Assembly (NCBI GenBank): GCA_031399165.1
Contig: JANNOO010000005.1
Coordinates: forward strand, 1 to 64,000
DNA length: 64,000 bases
Direction of reading: 5' to 3'
Origin: JAKFWI01 sp031399165
GTDB lineage: Bacteria; Pseudomonadota; Alphaproteobacteria; Caulobacterales; Aquidulcibacteraceae
Position 1 is the first letter of the stretch. Each line of letters opens with the position of its first letter. Below, piece by piece: positions 51,862 through 60,500 of this stretch. Below the pieces are notes generated by a model. The model ran no database searches. It worked only from the letters and a program-made list of their open reading frames with translations, and had not been told where the DNA came from. Position numbers and translations under genes: made by a program.

Positions 51862-53240
51862 TATTGTGCGCCAACCGGACGGGGAACGCCGTCAGGCCCT
51901 TTTTCCCAGCGCACAACACCACCGCCAGCAGGTGCGGATTGCGCCTTGCCTGGCTGTGATTCCGGCGCACCCGCCGGCTTCACCAATCCCGTCTTTGGCT
52001 CCCAGTACCCGACTTCCGGATAGGGCGGCTGCTCGCCAATGATTACCGCCGCGGAATTGGTGATGCGCTTGCGGTTTTCGGCCTTTTTTTGGAGCACCGC
52101 CGGGTTATCGCCAAAGCGCGGGTTATTTGCACGAACGAAGCGCTGCGCCTCACTCTCCGTGACAGCCGATCCCGAGAATGCCGGCATGATCGATTGTTCG
52201 AACGTGCGGATAGCCGCTTCGTATTGCGTGTAATCCTCGCCGCCCGCGACCCGCGCCGCGCTGCCGCCATCGAAGGGAACAGCTTCAAGCATGCGCGCGC
52301 CCCAATCGCGCCCGAACGGCGTCGCGCCGCCTTGTGCGTTGGCGGCGTTCTCTATCTTGTCCAAATCCTCAAGCGACTGGATGATGTTTGGAAACGAAAG
52401 CACAATCCGTCCGCGCTGCTCGGCGCCTGCAAGCATCTGCGGCTTACCGCCGCCCGGAACGGCTTTAACATTCCCCGATTCATCATCGATCAATCCCGGC
52501 GTCGTCATGCCGTAGGATGTCAGTTCATCGGGCGTCATTGGGCGCCATTGCGCACGCGAGCCGCCGCCCGACCCACCACCACGGCTCTCAGCGACGCGGC
52601 GCTCATCGAGATCGAGCTTGGTCTGAGCCTGCGTTACCTTGGCGACATCTATGTCTATATCGTAGCTTTTAGCGAGCCCAAGCGCGCGGCGTTGCAAACC
52701 TTTCAGCAGCGCCGGCAATTGTTGCGGACTGACGCTCTCCGGCATGATGGTGTCGAGCGCGCGCGCATCTGCGCCCGAAGCCGTCGCGTCAGCAATGGCT
52801 TTCTGCCTGATCTGCCCATACGCGCCGATCTGTTGTTCGGCTGGAAGTTTGAGCGCCTGTTCGACTTGATAGTACGCGTCTTCGGCTTTTTTGCGCACGT
52901 CTTCGCGTTGATCTTCGGTGTAGCTTTTCTTCGCTGCGCGCGAAGTCTGAACCCCGCTTGGATCGCCGTAATTTACCGCAGCGCGTTCCATGCCGCCAAA
53001 ATCGTTTCGGCTGTATGCGTCGGCATAGCTCTCGCCATAGGCCTTTTTTTCAGCACGATCGCCATACGTCAGATACGCATTCGCCGCGTCTGTATCGTAG
53101 GGGAGGAGTTCCCGGCCCGCTTCATCGTAAGCGCCATCGCTTGCATAGCCGCGCGCCCGGCTGGACGCGATGCGTCTTTGCTGGCTGTCAACGCCGCTAT
53201 AAAACGCGCCGATCACGTCGGCATAAGGCCTAGTAGCCAT
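51861..53240 (-). CDS. Phage internal/structural protein, 459 residues
   Basis: The sequence is hydrophilic and helical (RKKAEDAYYQVEQALKLPAE, YGQIRQKAIADATASGADAR) with an intrinsically disordered glycine/serine linker (RRVAESRGGGSGGGSRAQWR) near the centre. A proline-rich tail (APESQPGKAQSAPAGGG) follows. It contains no recognised domain. Position among the large internal proteins and TAATG coupling to the downstream gene suggest an ejection or core protein. The start overlaps the previous gene's end by 11 bases. Confidence 0.62.
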   Translation of the reverse strand: MATRPYADVIGAFYSGVDSQQRRIASSRARGYASDGAYDEAGRELLPYDTDAANAYLTYGDRAEKKAYGESYADAYSRNDFGGMERAAVNYGDPSGVQTSRAAKKSYTEDQREDVRKKAEDAYYQVEQALKLPAEQQIGAYGQIRQKAIADATASGADARALDTIMPESVSPQQLPALLKGLQRRALGLAKSYDIDIDVAKVTQAQTKLDLDERRVAESRGGGSGGGSRAQWRPMTPDELTSYGMTTPGLIDDESGNVKAVPGGGKPQMLAGAEQRGRIVLSFPNIIQSLEDLDKIENAANAQGGATPFGRDWGARMLEAVPFDGGSAARVAGGEDYTQYEAAIRTFEQSIMPAFSGSAVTESEAQRFVRANNPRFGDNPAVLQKKAENRKRITNSAAVIIGEQPPYPEVGYWEPKTGLVKPAGAPESQPGKAQSAPAGGGVVRWEKGPDGVPRPVGAQ

Positions 53241-54603
53241 AGGTGTAGTCCGTATTGTAATAATTTGCTGTCACGCCGGAACTGGTGTTGCCTGTAGCTT
53301 TCTTCTTCTTCGTGTTTCCATAGGTGTAAGCGCCGTAGACGTTGCCTGCGAGGCTAGATGCGTCGGCATAGGCTTGGCCTGTAATCGCCGCGCGCTGATT
53401 GGCGCTGTCGCTGTATGCCTGCGCCTTCGACGTGTTCGCGTTTGAGACCGTGCTGGCGTAATCGCTGTTGCTGTTGGCGATCTGACCTTTCGCATTTTGC
53501 CCGGTACTAACCCGGCTATCCAAATCATCGACATAAGAGCCATAGGCGCTGTTTCGCCCAGAGGCGCGGGTGTCGTAATTGCTTGAATAGCCCGCGCTGC
53601 GCGTTTTCGTCGCGCCGGTCAGATTATCATAATAGCTGGCGTCAGCTCCGCCGATATCGTCGTAGTAATCCGCGCCATAGCCTTCGAGATCGCCTGCGTA
53701 GGTGTTTTCGTTGGTGATCCGGCCTGTCGAGTAAGGGTAATCATCCTCGTTCCGGTAGGCGCGAACGGTGTCCGAATAGGCGAGATTGTTTTCGTTCGTC
53801 GCCTCTGCGATCGCGCGCGCGAATTTGCCGGCCTGACCCGTTACCCAGAGCATGCCGGCGTGACTATCCTGAGCTTTCTGATTTTCAATATCATTCAGCG
53901 CAGAGCGGTCGGCGATGGCCTTGTCGGTGTAGCCGGTGCGCGTCGCTAGGTCTTCTTCAAGGTAGCCACGGGTTGTGTCGTAGCGATTTGTAGCTATCCC
54001 GGTGAGATCGGCGCGGCGTGTGCCGGCAAGTTCATAACCCCGCTCTCGCGCATCGGTGTAGACGCCGGTTTCATCCGTGTACGCCTGATCAACCAGATCG
54101 TTGCGAACGCCGTAATCCTCCTCGTTCCACTGATAGAGCGGCTGCTGTTCGATCTGACCCATGACATCTTCGCGAGTCAGCGCGCCGCCGCCTTCGCCGT
54201 AGCGAATCCGGGAGTGAAACGCGAGCGGATCGGTTTCGCCGCTGGCTTGATAGTCGTCGAGTAATTGTTGCTGGCCGGGCGTCGGACTAGCATAGCGCCC
54301 CTCTACCAGGTCGAGGAAGGCCGCGGCCTCGGGATCGCTAGCATAAGAACCGCCGGGGCCGTCATAGCCGCCCGACGAGCCATAGGTGAGTGCGTCCAAA
54401 TACGATTGCGCACGGTCGCCGCTGGCCATGTCAGGAGCGTAAAGCGCTTCGTTTTTGTCGCGGGTCTCGCGGGCGAGGGCGATGTTGGCGTCTGACGCTT
54501 CCGTCGCAGCGCGCGTGGAATCCTTGGAGGCGTTGTTTGCAGAACTTGCAGACGCAATCGTGCCAACCGCGCTGACGCCGATCGCAACCAATCCCCAACT
54601 CAT
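53230..54603 (-). CDS. Phage internal protein with hydrophobic N-terminus and tyrosine-rich repeats
   Basis: The 457 residues begin MSWGLVAIGVSAVGTIASAS, then SANNASKDSTRAATEASDAN, like the DNA-transfer/internal proteins of other short-tailed phages. After a helical region the rest is unusually rich in tyrosine, aspartate, serine and alanine. Short near-repeats such as DYYDDIGGADASYYDNLTGA and YSSNYDTRASGRNSAYGSYV end in TSSGVTANYYNTDYTYGY. The composition suggests an elongated, flexible protein. It is coupled to the cupin-like gene by ATGA (54600-54603). Confidence 0.65.
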   Translation of the reverse strand: MSWGLVAIGVSAVGTIASASSANNASKDSTRAATEASDANIALARETRDKNEALYAPDMASGDRAQSYLDALTYGSSGGYDGPGGSYASDPEAAAFLDLVEGRYASPTPGQQQLLDDYQASGETDPLAFHSRIRYGEGGGALTREDVMGQIEQQPLYQWNEEDYGVRNDLVDQAYTDETGVYTDARERGYELAGTRRADLTGIATNRYDTTRGYLEEDLATRTGYTDKAIADRSALNDIENQKAQDSHAGMLWVTGQAGKFARAIAEATNENNLAYSDTVRAYRNEDDYPYSTGRITNENTYAGDLEGYGADYYDDIGGADASYYDNLTGATKTRSAGYSSNYDTRASGRNSAYGSYVDDLDSRVSTGQNAKGQIANSNSDYASTVSNANTSKAQAYSDSANQRAAITGQAYADASSLAGNVYGAYTYGNTKKKKATGNTSSGVTANYYNTDYTYGY

Positions 54604-55037
54604 ACAGCATGCTCCAGTGCGCTAGACGCCGTATGCGCGAGCAAGTCGCCCTCATCCTTGGCTAGGACGAGCGAGCGAATTGTTCCGGGGTCAGTTTTAT
54701 CCGTGGCGTGAAACGCCAGGAACGTGCACTCGGTCAGCGCATAGACCGCACGCTGAGTGCCGGGAGGGGAGACGCCGAACACAGGCGCGACAATCGGCTT
54801 GCTCTCACCAGCAACCAGCATCTCACCCTTGAGAAACACCCATGCGTGCTTTGTTTTATGGATCGCGCCAGCCACCGTGACGCCGGCCGGGATGACCATT
54901 TCGCGAATGTAGGCGCCATCGGCGTAATGGTGCTTTACCAGCGATTCGGGATCGATCAGGCAAGCCGGATCGGCGCGCGACATCGCATCGGCGAGCCGTG
55001 CGATCTGCTGGCGTAATTCCATTGAAGCTGGGACCAT
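54600..55037 (-). CDS. Cupin-like phage protein, 145 residues
   Basis: The central part (YADGAYIREMVIPAGVTVAG, then AIHKTKHAWVFLKGEMLVAG) has the strand pattern and GxxxxxxHxHxxxWVxxxGxxxV-like spacing of a small cupin/jelly-roll. VYALTECTFLAFHATDKTDP follows. Only some of the metal histidines are present, so a structural role is as likely as an enzymatic one. Similar proteins occur in phage virion gene blocks without a known task. ATG at 55037 or at 55022 are both possible starts. Confidence 0.6.
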   Translation of the reverse strand: MVPASMELRQQIARLADAMSRADPACLIDPESLVKHHYADGAYIREMVIPAGVTVAGAIHKTKHAWVFLKGEMLVAGESKPIVAPVFGVSPPGTQRAVYALTECTFLAFHATDKTDPGTIRSLVLAKDEGDLLAHTASSALEHAV

Positions 55038-55113
55038 GGCTCACATGATTGCCGCTAGCGCCGGAATGCGGCTTGCGGTAATGACGCTTAACGAACTACA
55101 GAGAGGGCTCAGT

Positions 55114-55389
55114 ATGTGGCGGCTGGTGTTTGTGGCGGCGACTTTGACGGCAGGCTGCGCGTCTCAATCTGGCGTCGTTGATATGGGCGGCGGGCGATAC
55201 TTTGTTTCCCGCCAAGCCGCGACCGGGATTGCCGGCATGGGAAGCCTTCGCGCCAAAACGATGCAAGAGGCCGGGGCATTCTGCATCGCTCAAGGCAAGC
55301 GCCTGGAGGTCGTGCAAGTCGAGGAGCCTCCGGGGCCATACGTCTTGGGCAAATACCCTCGGACAGACCTAACCTTTTCGTGTCTGTGA
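55114..55389 (+). CDS. Small lipoprotein encoded within the prophage (moron)
   Basis: Transcribed opposite to its structural neighbours. The ATG at 55114 follows AGAGAGGG and encodes 91 residues beginning MWRLVFVAATLTAGCASQSG, a signal peptide with lipobox TAGC. The mature part, VVDMGGGRYFVSRQAATGIA, then LEVVQVEEPPGPYVLGKYPR and a C-terminal cysteine (FSCL), resembles short lipoproteins found scattered in proteobacterial and phage genomes. A second cysteine (AFCIAQGK) could pair with it. An independent plus-strand gene in the virion block suggests expression in the lysogen. Function unknown. Confidence 0.72.
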   Translation: MWRLVFVAATLTAGCASQSGVVDMGGGRYFVSRQAATGIAGMGSLRAKTMQEAGAFCIAQGKRLEVVQVEEPPGPYVLGKYPRTDLTFSCL

Positions 55390-55416
55390 AGGCGCAGCCC
55401 GCGCCGTCCTCGTTCC

Positions 55417-55650
55417 CTAGCCGTCCCCGAACGCTTTGAGCAACCACTCTGCTTTCTCGCGGTCGATTCCCAAAATCACGCCGCCGGTCAGCGCTCGAAG
55501 CACAGCCCTTCGATCCGTGATCTGGGTAAGGTGGCCGCGCTCGCGCTTTGCCAGCCGCGCGGCGTTGGCGAGCTTGGCGATCTCCCGCCTGCGCTCGGGA
55601 CTAATCCCTGTGGGCGATTTGCGTTTCGTTTTATGCGGCGCGATCTGCAT
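55417..55650 (-). CDS. Small basic phage protein, 77 residues
   Basis: The protein (MQIAPHKTKRKSPTGISPER, RREIAKLANAARLAKRERGH, then LTQITDRRAVLRALTGGVIL) is strongly basic and helical, with a final GIDREKAEWLLKAFGDG. It could bind nucleic acid, but I see no known fold. Probably the last gene of the minus-strand moron operon that begins at 57001. Confidence is moderate because the flanking intergenic gaps are larger than elsewhere in the prophage. Confidence 0.55.
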   Translation of the reverse strand: MQIAPHKTKRKSPTGISPERRREIAKLANAARLAKRERGHLTQITDRRAVLRALTGGVILGIDREKAEWLLKAFGDG

Positions 55651-55741
55651 GAGCGGGGAGGCTGAATCGCGCCGGGTGATGCGTCAAGTTCAAATGCGCG
55701 TAAGGAAGGTTATGTGCAATGCTCTGTGTGCGGACGATATT

Positions 55742-55936
55742 TCAGCGAAGTCCTGACTGGCGTACCCGGCTACAGTCAGGGCAGTAGCATCCGCTTCGGT
55801 GCGCCGTCCTGCTGTCGAGAAGCGGCCTCACCTCGCGCACCGTCTCTCGAATAATCGTTGTAGGCCCGCGCTCGCTCAACTTGGCGTCGATCGATTTTAG
55901 CAGCGTCATCATTTCGTTGAACTGTGCGTCAGTCAT
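55742..55936 (-). CDS. Small phage protein with a CxCxxC motif, 64 residues
   Basis: The ATG at 55936 opens MTDAQFNEMMTLLKSIDAKL, SERGPTTIIRETVREVRPLL, then a tail DSRTAHRSGCYCPDCSRVRQ with CYCPDC, a likely metal-binding cysteine cluster. The first 20 residues look like an amphipathic helix (coiled coil). The longer start at 55975 is less likely. It lies between the 274-residue membrane protein and the basic 77-residue protein in the same orientation. No family recognised. Confidence 0.58.
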   Translation of the reverse strand: MTDAQFNEMMTLLKSIDAKLSERGPTTIIRETVREVRPLLDSRTAHRSGCYCPDCSRVRQSGLR

Positions 55937-56021
55937 TCGAGCCTCTCCGGATATCCAATCTACACCGCTTCGCAAAACTCGTCATGCACGAATTGGGGCG
56001 CGTTCTGCGCCCTTTCTCCGT

Positions 56022-56846
56022 TTACGCAACATTCGCTTCGCGCGGCTTCCAGTCCGGGTATTTCTTCCTGAGGAAATCTCCAATGAACGGGATGCCAGCG
56101 ATGATCGCCGCCCTGCGCTCTGCGTCGCGGTCACGCTTCTCGCGTTCGGCTTTGCGGTTTTCCGTGCGCTCCTTGTCTTCACGCTTCTCGCGGCGCCTGC
56201 GTTGGGCATCGGTCTCCGGCTCGATCGCCCTACCCGCTCCGCCCGTCATCGCCCAGCAGCCATAAAGGAAGATGGCGCCGAGCCATTCAAAGAAGCTCGG
56301 CTCGGCTCTGGCAGGCTTGGTAGCGTTTTTCACAATCAGCTTGGCGTCGGCGCGCTCGCCAAGGTCTGAGAGTGAATCGGCCAGCGTGCGTTCTGCATCA
56401 ATCAGGGCCGGTGAACCGATCGTATTGACATACACGGCTTTCTGCCGCTCCCACGCGATGCCGGAGGCAAACTGCGTCATTGGCCATGTCATCAGGGCGC
56501 AGCCGATCAGGAACGGCGTCAGCGCGCTCTGGCGCACGTCCTTGCGCTTGTCCGAGCGGCGCTGCGCCGCACGGTAAAACAGGAACGCGGCCATGTTGGC
56601 GATCGTCAGCACCAAAGCGGCGTTGACGAGGCCCATGAACGGGAACGATCCGAACGTCGCCGGGACCATATGCTCCTTGACCGCGGAATCCAGCGCGTAG
56701 GTCACGCCATAACCCTCGATGGCTAACGTCCCGGCCGCGAACAGCAGCCAGAGCGGCAGATCACGAGAGGCTTTAGCCGCCCTCCTCCGCGTTCTGCTGG
56801 CGAACTTGATGGCCTCGCCAAACCAATCTACTTTCTCGTTTGTCAT
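56022..56846 (-). CDS. Phage-borne four-helix membrane protein, 274 residues
   Basis: Hydrophobic helices at about 30-48 (LPLWLLFAAGTLAIEGYGVT), 69-91 (FMGLVNAALVLTIANMAAFL), 107-128 (ALTPFLIGCALMTWPMTQFA) and 185-205 (FFEWLGAIFLYGCWAMTGGA) are followed by a very charged region (RRRREKREDKERTENRKAER). It ends in RKKYPDWKPREANVA. It is coupled to the 51-residue gene upstream (TGATG overlap) and lies under the divergent control region at 57018-57085. Membrane morons near a repressor are often lysogenic-conversion or superinfection-exclusion genes; this role is inference. Confidence 0.68.
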   Translation of the reverse strand: MTNEKVDWFGEAIKFASRTRRRAAKASRDLPLWLLFAAGTLAIEGYGVTYALDSAVKEHMVPATFGSFPFMGLVNAALVLTIANMAAFLFYRAAQRRSDKRKDVRQSALTPFLIGCALMTWPMTQFASGIAWERQKAVYVNTIGSPALIDAERTLADSLSDLGERADAKLIVKNATKPARAEPSFFEWLGAIFLYGCWAMTGGAGRAIEPETDAQRRRREKREDKERTENRKAEREKRDRDAERRAAIIAGIPFIGDFLRKKYPDWKPREANVA

Positions 56847-57001
56847 CAGACGGTCTCCAATTCTTTCTTGTGAGTCGTTTTGTGGCTGACCGGCTCGGGG
56901 CGCTGACCCTGCAAAAGTTGCGCGCTCCGGGCCGGGGTTTGATCTTCAGTCTTGGCAAGGATGCTGGCGAACAGCCCTCCTGCCGGTTTCCAGTGTTCCA
57001 T
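56846..57001 (-). CDS. 51-residue first gene of the divergent moron operon
   Basis: ATG at 57001, TGA at 56846-56848 overlapping the next ATG. The product (MEHWKPAGGLFASILAKTED, then QTPARSAQLLQGQRPEPVSH and KTTHKKELETV) is soluble and unremarkable, with GGAG about 9 bases upstream of the start. The stop-start overlap with the membrane gene is the best evidence that it is translated. No domain recognised. Confidence 0.58.
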   Translation of the reverse strand: MEHWKPAGGLFASILAKTEDQTPARSAQLLQGQRPEPVSHKTTHKKELETV

Positions 57002-57017
57002 GTGCGTCACTCCAAAT

Positions 57018-57085
57018 CATGTAACGACACTAGCGTTACATGACGGAATTGACAAGGGGTAAATGCCCGCTATTATCGTTACATG
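57018..57085. promoter_or_regulatory. Three CGTTACATG operator half-sites
   Basis: CATGTAACG (57018-57026) and CGTTACATG (57034-57042) form a perfect 9-bp inverted repeat with a 7-base spacer. A third CGTTACATG (57077-57085) covers the start codon of the ribbon-helix-helix gene. They bracket the promoter between the two divergent operons and fit autoregulation by that protein. Confidence 0.8.
57049..57076 (+). promoter_or_regulatory. Near-consensus sigma-70 promoter, apparently leaderless
   Basis: TTGACA (57049-57054), 16-base spacer, TATTAT (57071-57076). Transcription would start around 57083, the A of the ATG, so the message has no leader and no ribosome site. The operator half-site overlaps the start point. 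Confidence 0.72.
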
Positions 57086-57253
57086 GCTGAAAGACTGAAA
57101 AACGCCACGCTGAACCTGCGCGTCGAGGCCGAGAAGAAGGCGGCGTGGGATGAGGCCGCGCGGCTTGATGGCCGCACCCTCACAAATCTGATAGAGAAGC
57201 TGCTGAACGATTTCGCGCGCCGCAAGGGCACGCTGAAGGAACCGCGCAAATGA
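57083..57253 (+). CDS. Ribbon-helix-helix DNA-binding protein, 56 residues
   Basis: The sequence MAERLKNATLNLRVEAEKKA, AWDEAARLDGRTLTNLIEKL, then LNDFARRKGTLKEPRK has the N-terminal strand (ATLNLRVE) and two helices of an Arc/CopG-type ribbon-helix-helix. These proteins bind short inverted repeats as dimers. It is the likely reader of the CGTTACATG sites overlapping its own promoter. It could be a repressor of the divergent operon or an antitoxin. Its stop overlaps the next gene's start (ATGA). The window's other toxin-antitoxin-like fragment (44111-44254) lacks this domain. Confidence 0.78.
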   Translation: MAERLKNATLNLRVEAEKKAAWDEAARLDGRTLTNLIEKLLNDFARRKGTLKEPRK

Positions 57254-57540
57254 CCTACGCCGCGAAACTCAGGCTAGCTCAAATGCTGACGTGGTGCGTC
57301 ATGATGGGGATTGTCACCACAATCACGCTGGCGATTTTCTACACGTTGGGAAAGTGGCCCACTGTTGTATGGAGCGTAATCGCCATCGCGTTTACATACT
57401 GGATTGAGTTCAGCCGGGATAAAGCCGGTCCATTCTCGCTTGGAACATCGCGTCTGCCTGATAGCGCTCGCCGATCGCCCGCAACGCGTCTTTCCCGTTC
57501 TCAAACTTGCCCAGCCCCAGCTTCTCCGCCGCGGCGATGA
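57250..57540 (+). CDS. Small two-helix membrane protein with a long antisense 3' extension
   Basis: The 96-residue frame starts inside the ribbon-helix-helix stop codon. Residues 1-55 hold two hydrophobic helices (MLTWCVMMGIVTTITLAIFY and WPTVVWSVIAIAFTYWIEFS). The remaining about 40 residues (SARRSPATRLSRSQTCPAPA) are proline/arginine rich and lie in 131 bases that overlap the end of the ejection-protein gene on the other strand. The first half looks like a real gene; the tail may be acquired by readthrough into antisense sequence after the native stop was lost. It might be the partner (toxin) of the ribbon-helix-helix protein. Confidence 0.58.
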   Translation: MTYAAKLRLAQMLTWCVMMGIVTTITLAIFYTLGKWPTVVWSVIAIAFTYWIEFSRDKAGPFSLGTSRLPDSARRSPATRLSRSQTCPAPASPPRR

Positions 57541-60500
57541 AATCTTTCTGCCGGCCGCCAAGCCTGCCGCTAAGGGTTTGCTGACCCAGTGAGCCTCTGG
57601 CGTTGGCCACCACTTCCTCGGGCGATAACACCTTCTCGGATTTCAACTTGCCCAGCACGATCGGCGGGCGCGGATTCGACGGGCCATCCTTGCCGTAGCG
57701 CGGCGGCGGCTCCACATTCGGCTTGACCCTGCCGCTTACAGGCTCGCGCGCCGCGCCATTAAATTCCTCCAGTTCGGCCCGCGTCGGCAGATCGTTGTCG
57801 TACCGGGCAAAGCGGCCCTGACGCATACGTTCCTCGGCTTCGAACGTGCTTTCAGGGCGGCGCAGGCTTTCGCTGCGTATGCTCTTGCGGCTCTGACCTA
57901 ACCGACCGGCGCGCCGCGCGCCATCTCGCACAACGTCACTGATAATTGGCGGTGCGGCCTTGGCGGCGCGGCCAGCCATGCGCGCGCCAGCATAGACGAT
58001 CGGCGCCGTCATTGCGCCGCCTACGCCCAGCGTCAGCGCATCATCGAGATCGCCGCCCTCAAGCAGCGTGCCGCCAGCAGCGCCCGCCCCGCCGCCGAGC
58101 GCGGCGCCCGTCAATTCGTGAACACGCGGCTGCGTGCGCGACGCGGACCGGCCTGCAACGCCGCCAAACCTTGCGCCCAATGCGCCGAGAACAAGCGGCA
58201 ACACCGGCGACACGCGCCCGTCATCCGGCGCATCTTTCCAGCTTGTGATCCTGCCCCTCGGCGTTGCCGAGCCAGTGTCGGGATCGACTTCAAATATCCA
58301 CGCCGAGCCGTCGCTATAGCGCTGAATCACGTTCTGGGAGCCTGGAACGCGGTACGGCGTGCCGTCAGCGTCATCAAAGGACGGGGGCCGCTCGCCCGGC
58401 TGCACCGGCTCGTACTCCACGTCTTCACCGGGGTAATTGATTGTATCAGCTTCCGCTTCTTCCGGACGCAAAGCCGATGCGCCGACACTTGCGGCTGTTG
58501 CGTATCCGGCGATTGGTCCGCCAGTTCCGCCCCACGCCAGCGCCTTGTCTTTCATGCTCCCGGATTCAACCGGATTTACGCCTGCGTTGTTCGTTTTTTG
58601 CGCGCTTAGCGCTCTTACTTTTTCAGGAGACATGCCAAGGCGTTTTGAACGCTCGGCGACTTCATCAACAACACGAGGCGCGCTTTTCTTCGCGGCGTTT
58701 TCAGCGCGCCAGATAATGCCTTGGGCCTTGTTCTTGGTCAGGCCGATGGACGCAGCGAAATTACGGAATGAGCCCGCATCGCCTGCTTGCCCGCCCTTGG
58801 CTTGGCCAGCGCCGGGATAGCGCGCTTTCCACGCATCCCATGCCTGCATCACCTGCTCTACTTCGCCTTGACGCGCTTGGGGATCGACCTTGCCCCGCGC
58901 CATCGGCGAAATAACTGGTTTTGTTGCTTGTGTGTTCGGGGTCGGTTCGCTTGACGCCCCTGCAAATCGATTGTCGTTCTTCTTCCCCAGCCTTCCCAGA
59001 ACTTTATTTACATCAACAAGCGGGGGAGAGTTATCTACCGGACCTGCGCCAGCGGAGAGGATGTTGGGAGAGCGGGTTTGTGCGGGATCGAACTTGGCGT
59101 GGACTGAACGGATGTTGGCGGGATCGAAGATTGAGACTTGGCCGGCCGCATCTATGCCAGAATAACCTTGCTCCCTTAACGTCTTGGCAGCGCCCTGCAT
59201 GTGGGGGGTGTCGTACGCCGCCATCGGCGAGCCGTCGATGACGCGGCTTTGTTTGTCCAGCGCCTTCTTCCACTCTCTGGCGTTCGCCAATTTGCCGCGC
59301 ACATGCACAGGCACGACGTTCGCGCCAGAGTCGCCGTAATATTGCGCGTATTTGCCCGCTAGTTCTGGATCGTGCGCGAAATAAACGCCGCGCCCGATCT
59401 GGCCATTAGTCGATGGCTTGAAGTTGTCGAAGTCCCGCGTCGTGCCGTGATACAGCACTCGCTCTGTGTCGAAGCCCTGCTCTTTCGCCCTGGCGCGCGC
59501 CTCAGGCGTGCCGCCAACTAAAGGCGCATTAGACGCGTCAATGTCATAGCGTTGCGCAAACTTATCAGGCTTTACCGGCCATTGTTCGCCGACGCTTCCG
59601 GTAAGCACATAATCACCAGGCGCAGCCCCAACCGGGCCTTCCAGCGTTTGAATCGTCTCCGGCTTTTCGGCGATGCGATACGAAACGGAGAGGTTCGGGT
59701 CCTTCCTGAATCCGCCCTCGGCAGGAACATAAGTGTTATCGAAAATATCCTTGCGCACCACCCAGCGATCATTTGGACCTTTCGACACGATCACGTCGCG
59801 CCCGGCTTTCGCCTGCAGATCAGCGCCCCAAGAGGTCTTTACGATCTGGTCCGCGCCGACAGGCTCAACCTGCACCACGCTCGCATCTGCCTTCGGACGC
59901 GCTTTTTTACCCAGCGCACCCCCCAGCATCGCAGGCGCTTCTTCTCCTGCTTGTCTTCCGACATTAACAACAGGGGGAAGTCTTGAAGCGTCCTTGGCTG
60001 CGAGCGCGGCCCTTGCGCCAATCCCTAGAGGAACGATGCCCGTCGCGGCCATGAGCCCTTCGCCGGTGGCGCTGGTGATTGCTTCGCCTGCCTGAGCGCG
60101 AAGTCTGGCCTCTTCCTCGGGATCTGCATCAATCGAGCGATCCTCAAGGTTTATGGCCCGGATAGCTCCCGCGCCTGCCCTGCCGAGAGCGGGAGCGCCC
60201 GTCATCTCGCCAGCCATCGGAACGGCTACGTCGCGCACCGTGTCGCGCGCAAGATCAGCGGCGGGCAACACCAGGCGCGGGGCGATACGAGCGGCGGTAG
60301 AAACATCGCCAGCGAATTGCTCGGCTTTTTGCTCAAGCGTTCTGCGCGGCGCGGTAACGACGATCGGCGCCGTCATGTTCGGATCAAATTCACCGAAGGG
60401 CTTATCGTAAAAGTCCAGCGCCTTGCGCGAAACAAGCGGCGCGCGGAGCGGCGCAGTGATCGCATCGCCCGCTTCGTTCCATCGGCGGCCAATGTCCCGG

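Noticed and set aside
51022..53297. Two long plus-strand frames (333 and 402 residues) opposite phage internal-protein genes.
   Set aside because: The minus-strand genes have tight TAATG and ATGA couplings and phage-like content; the plus frames have none.
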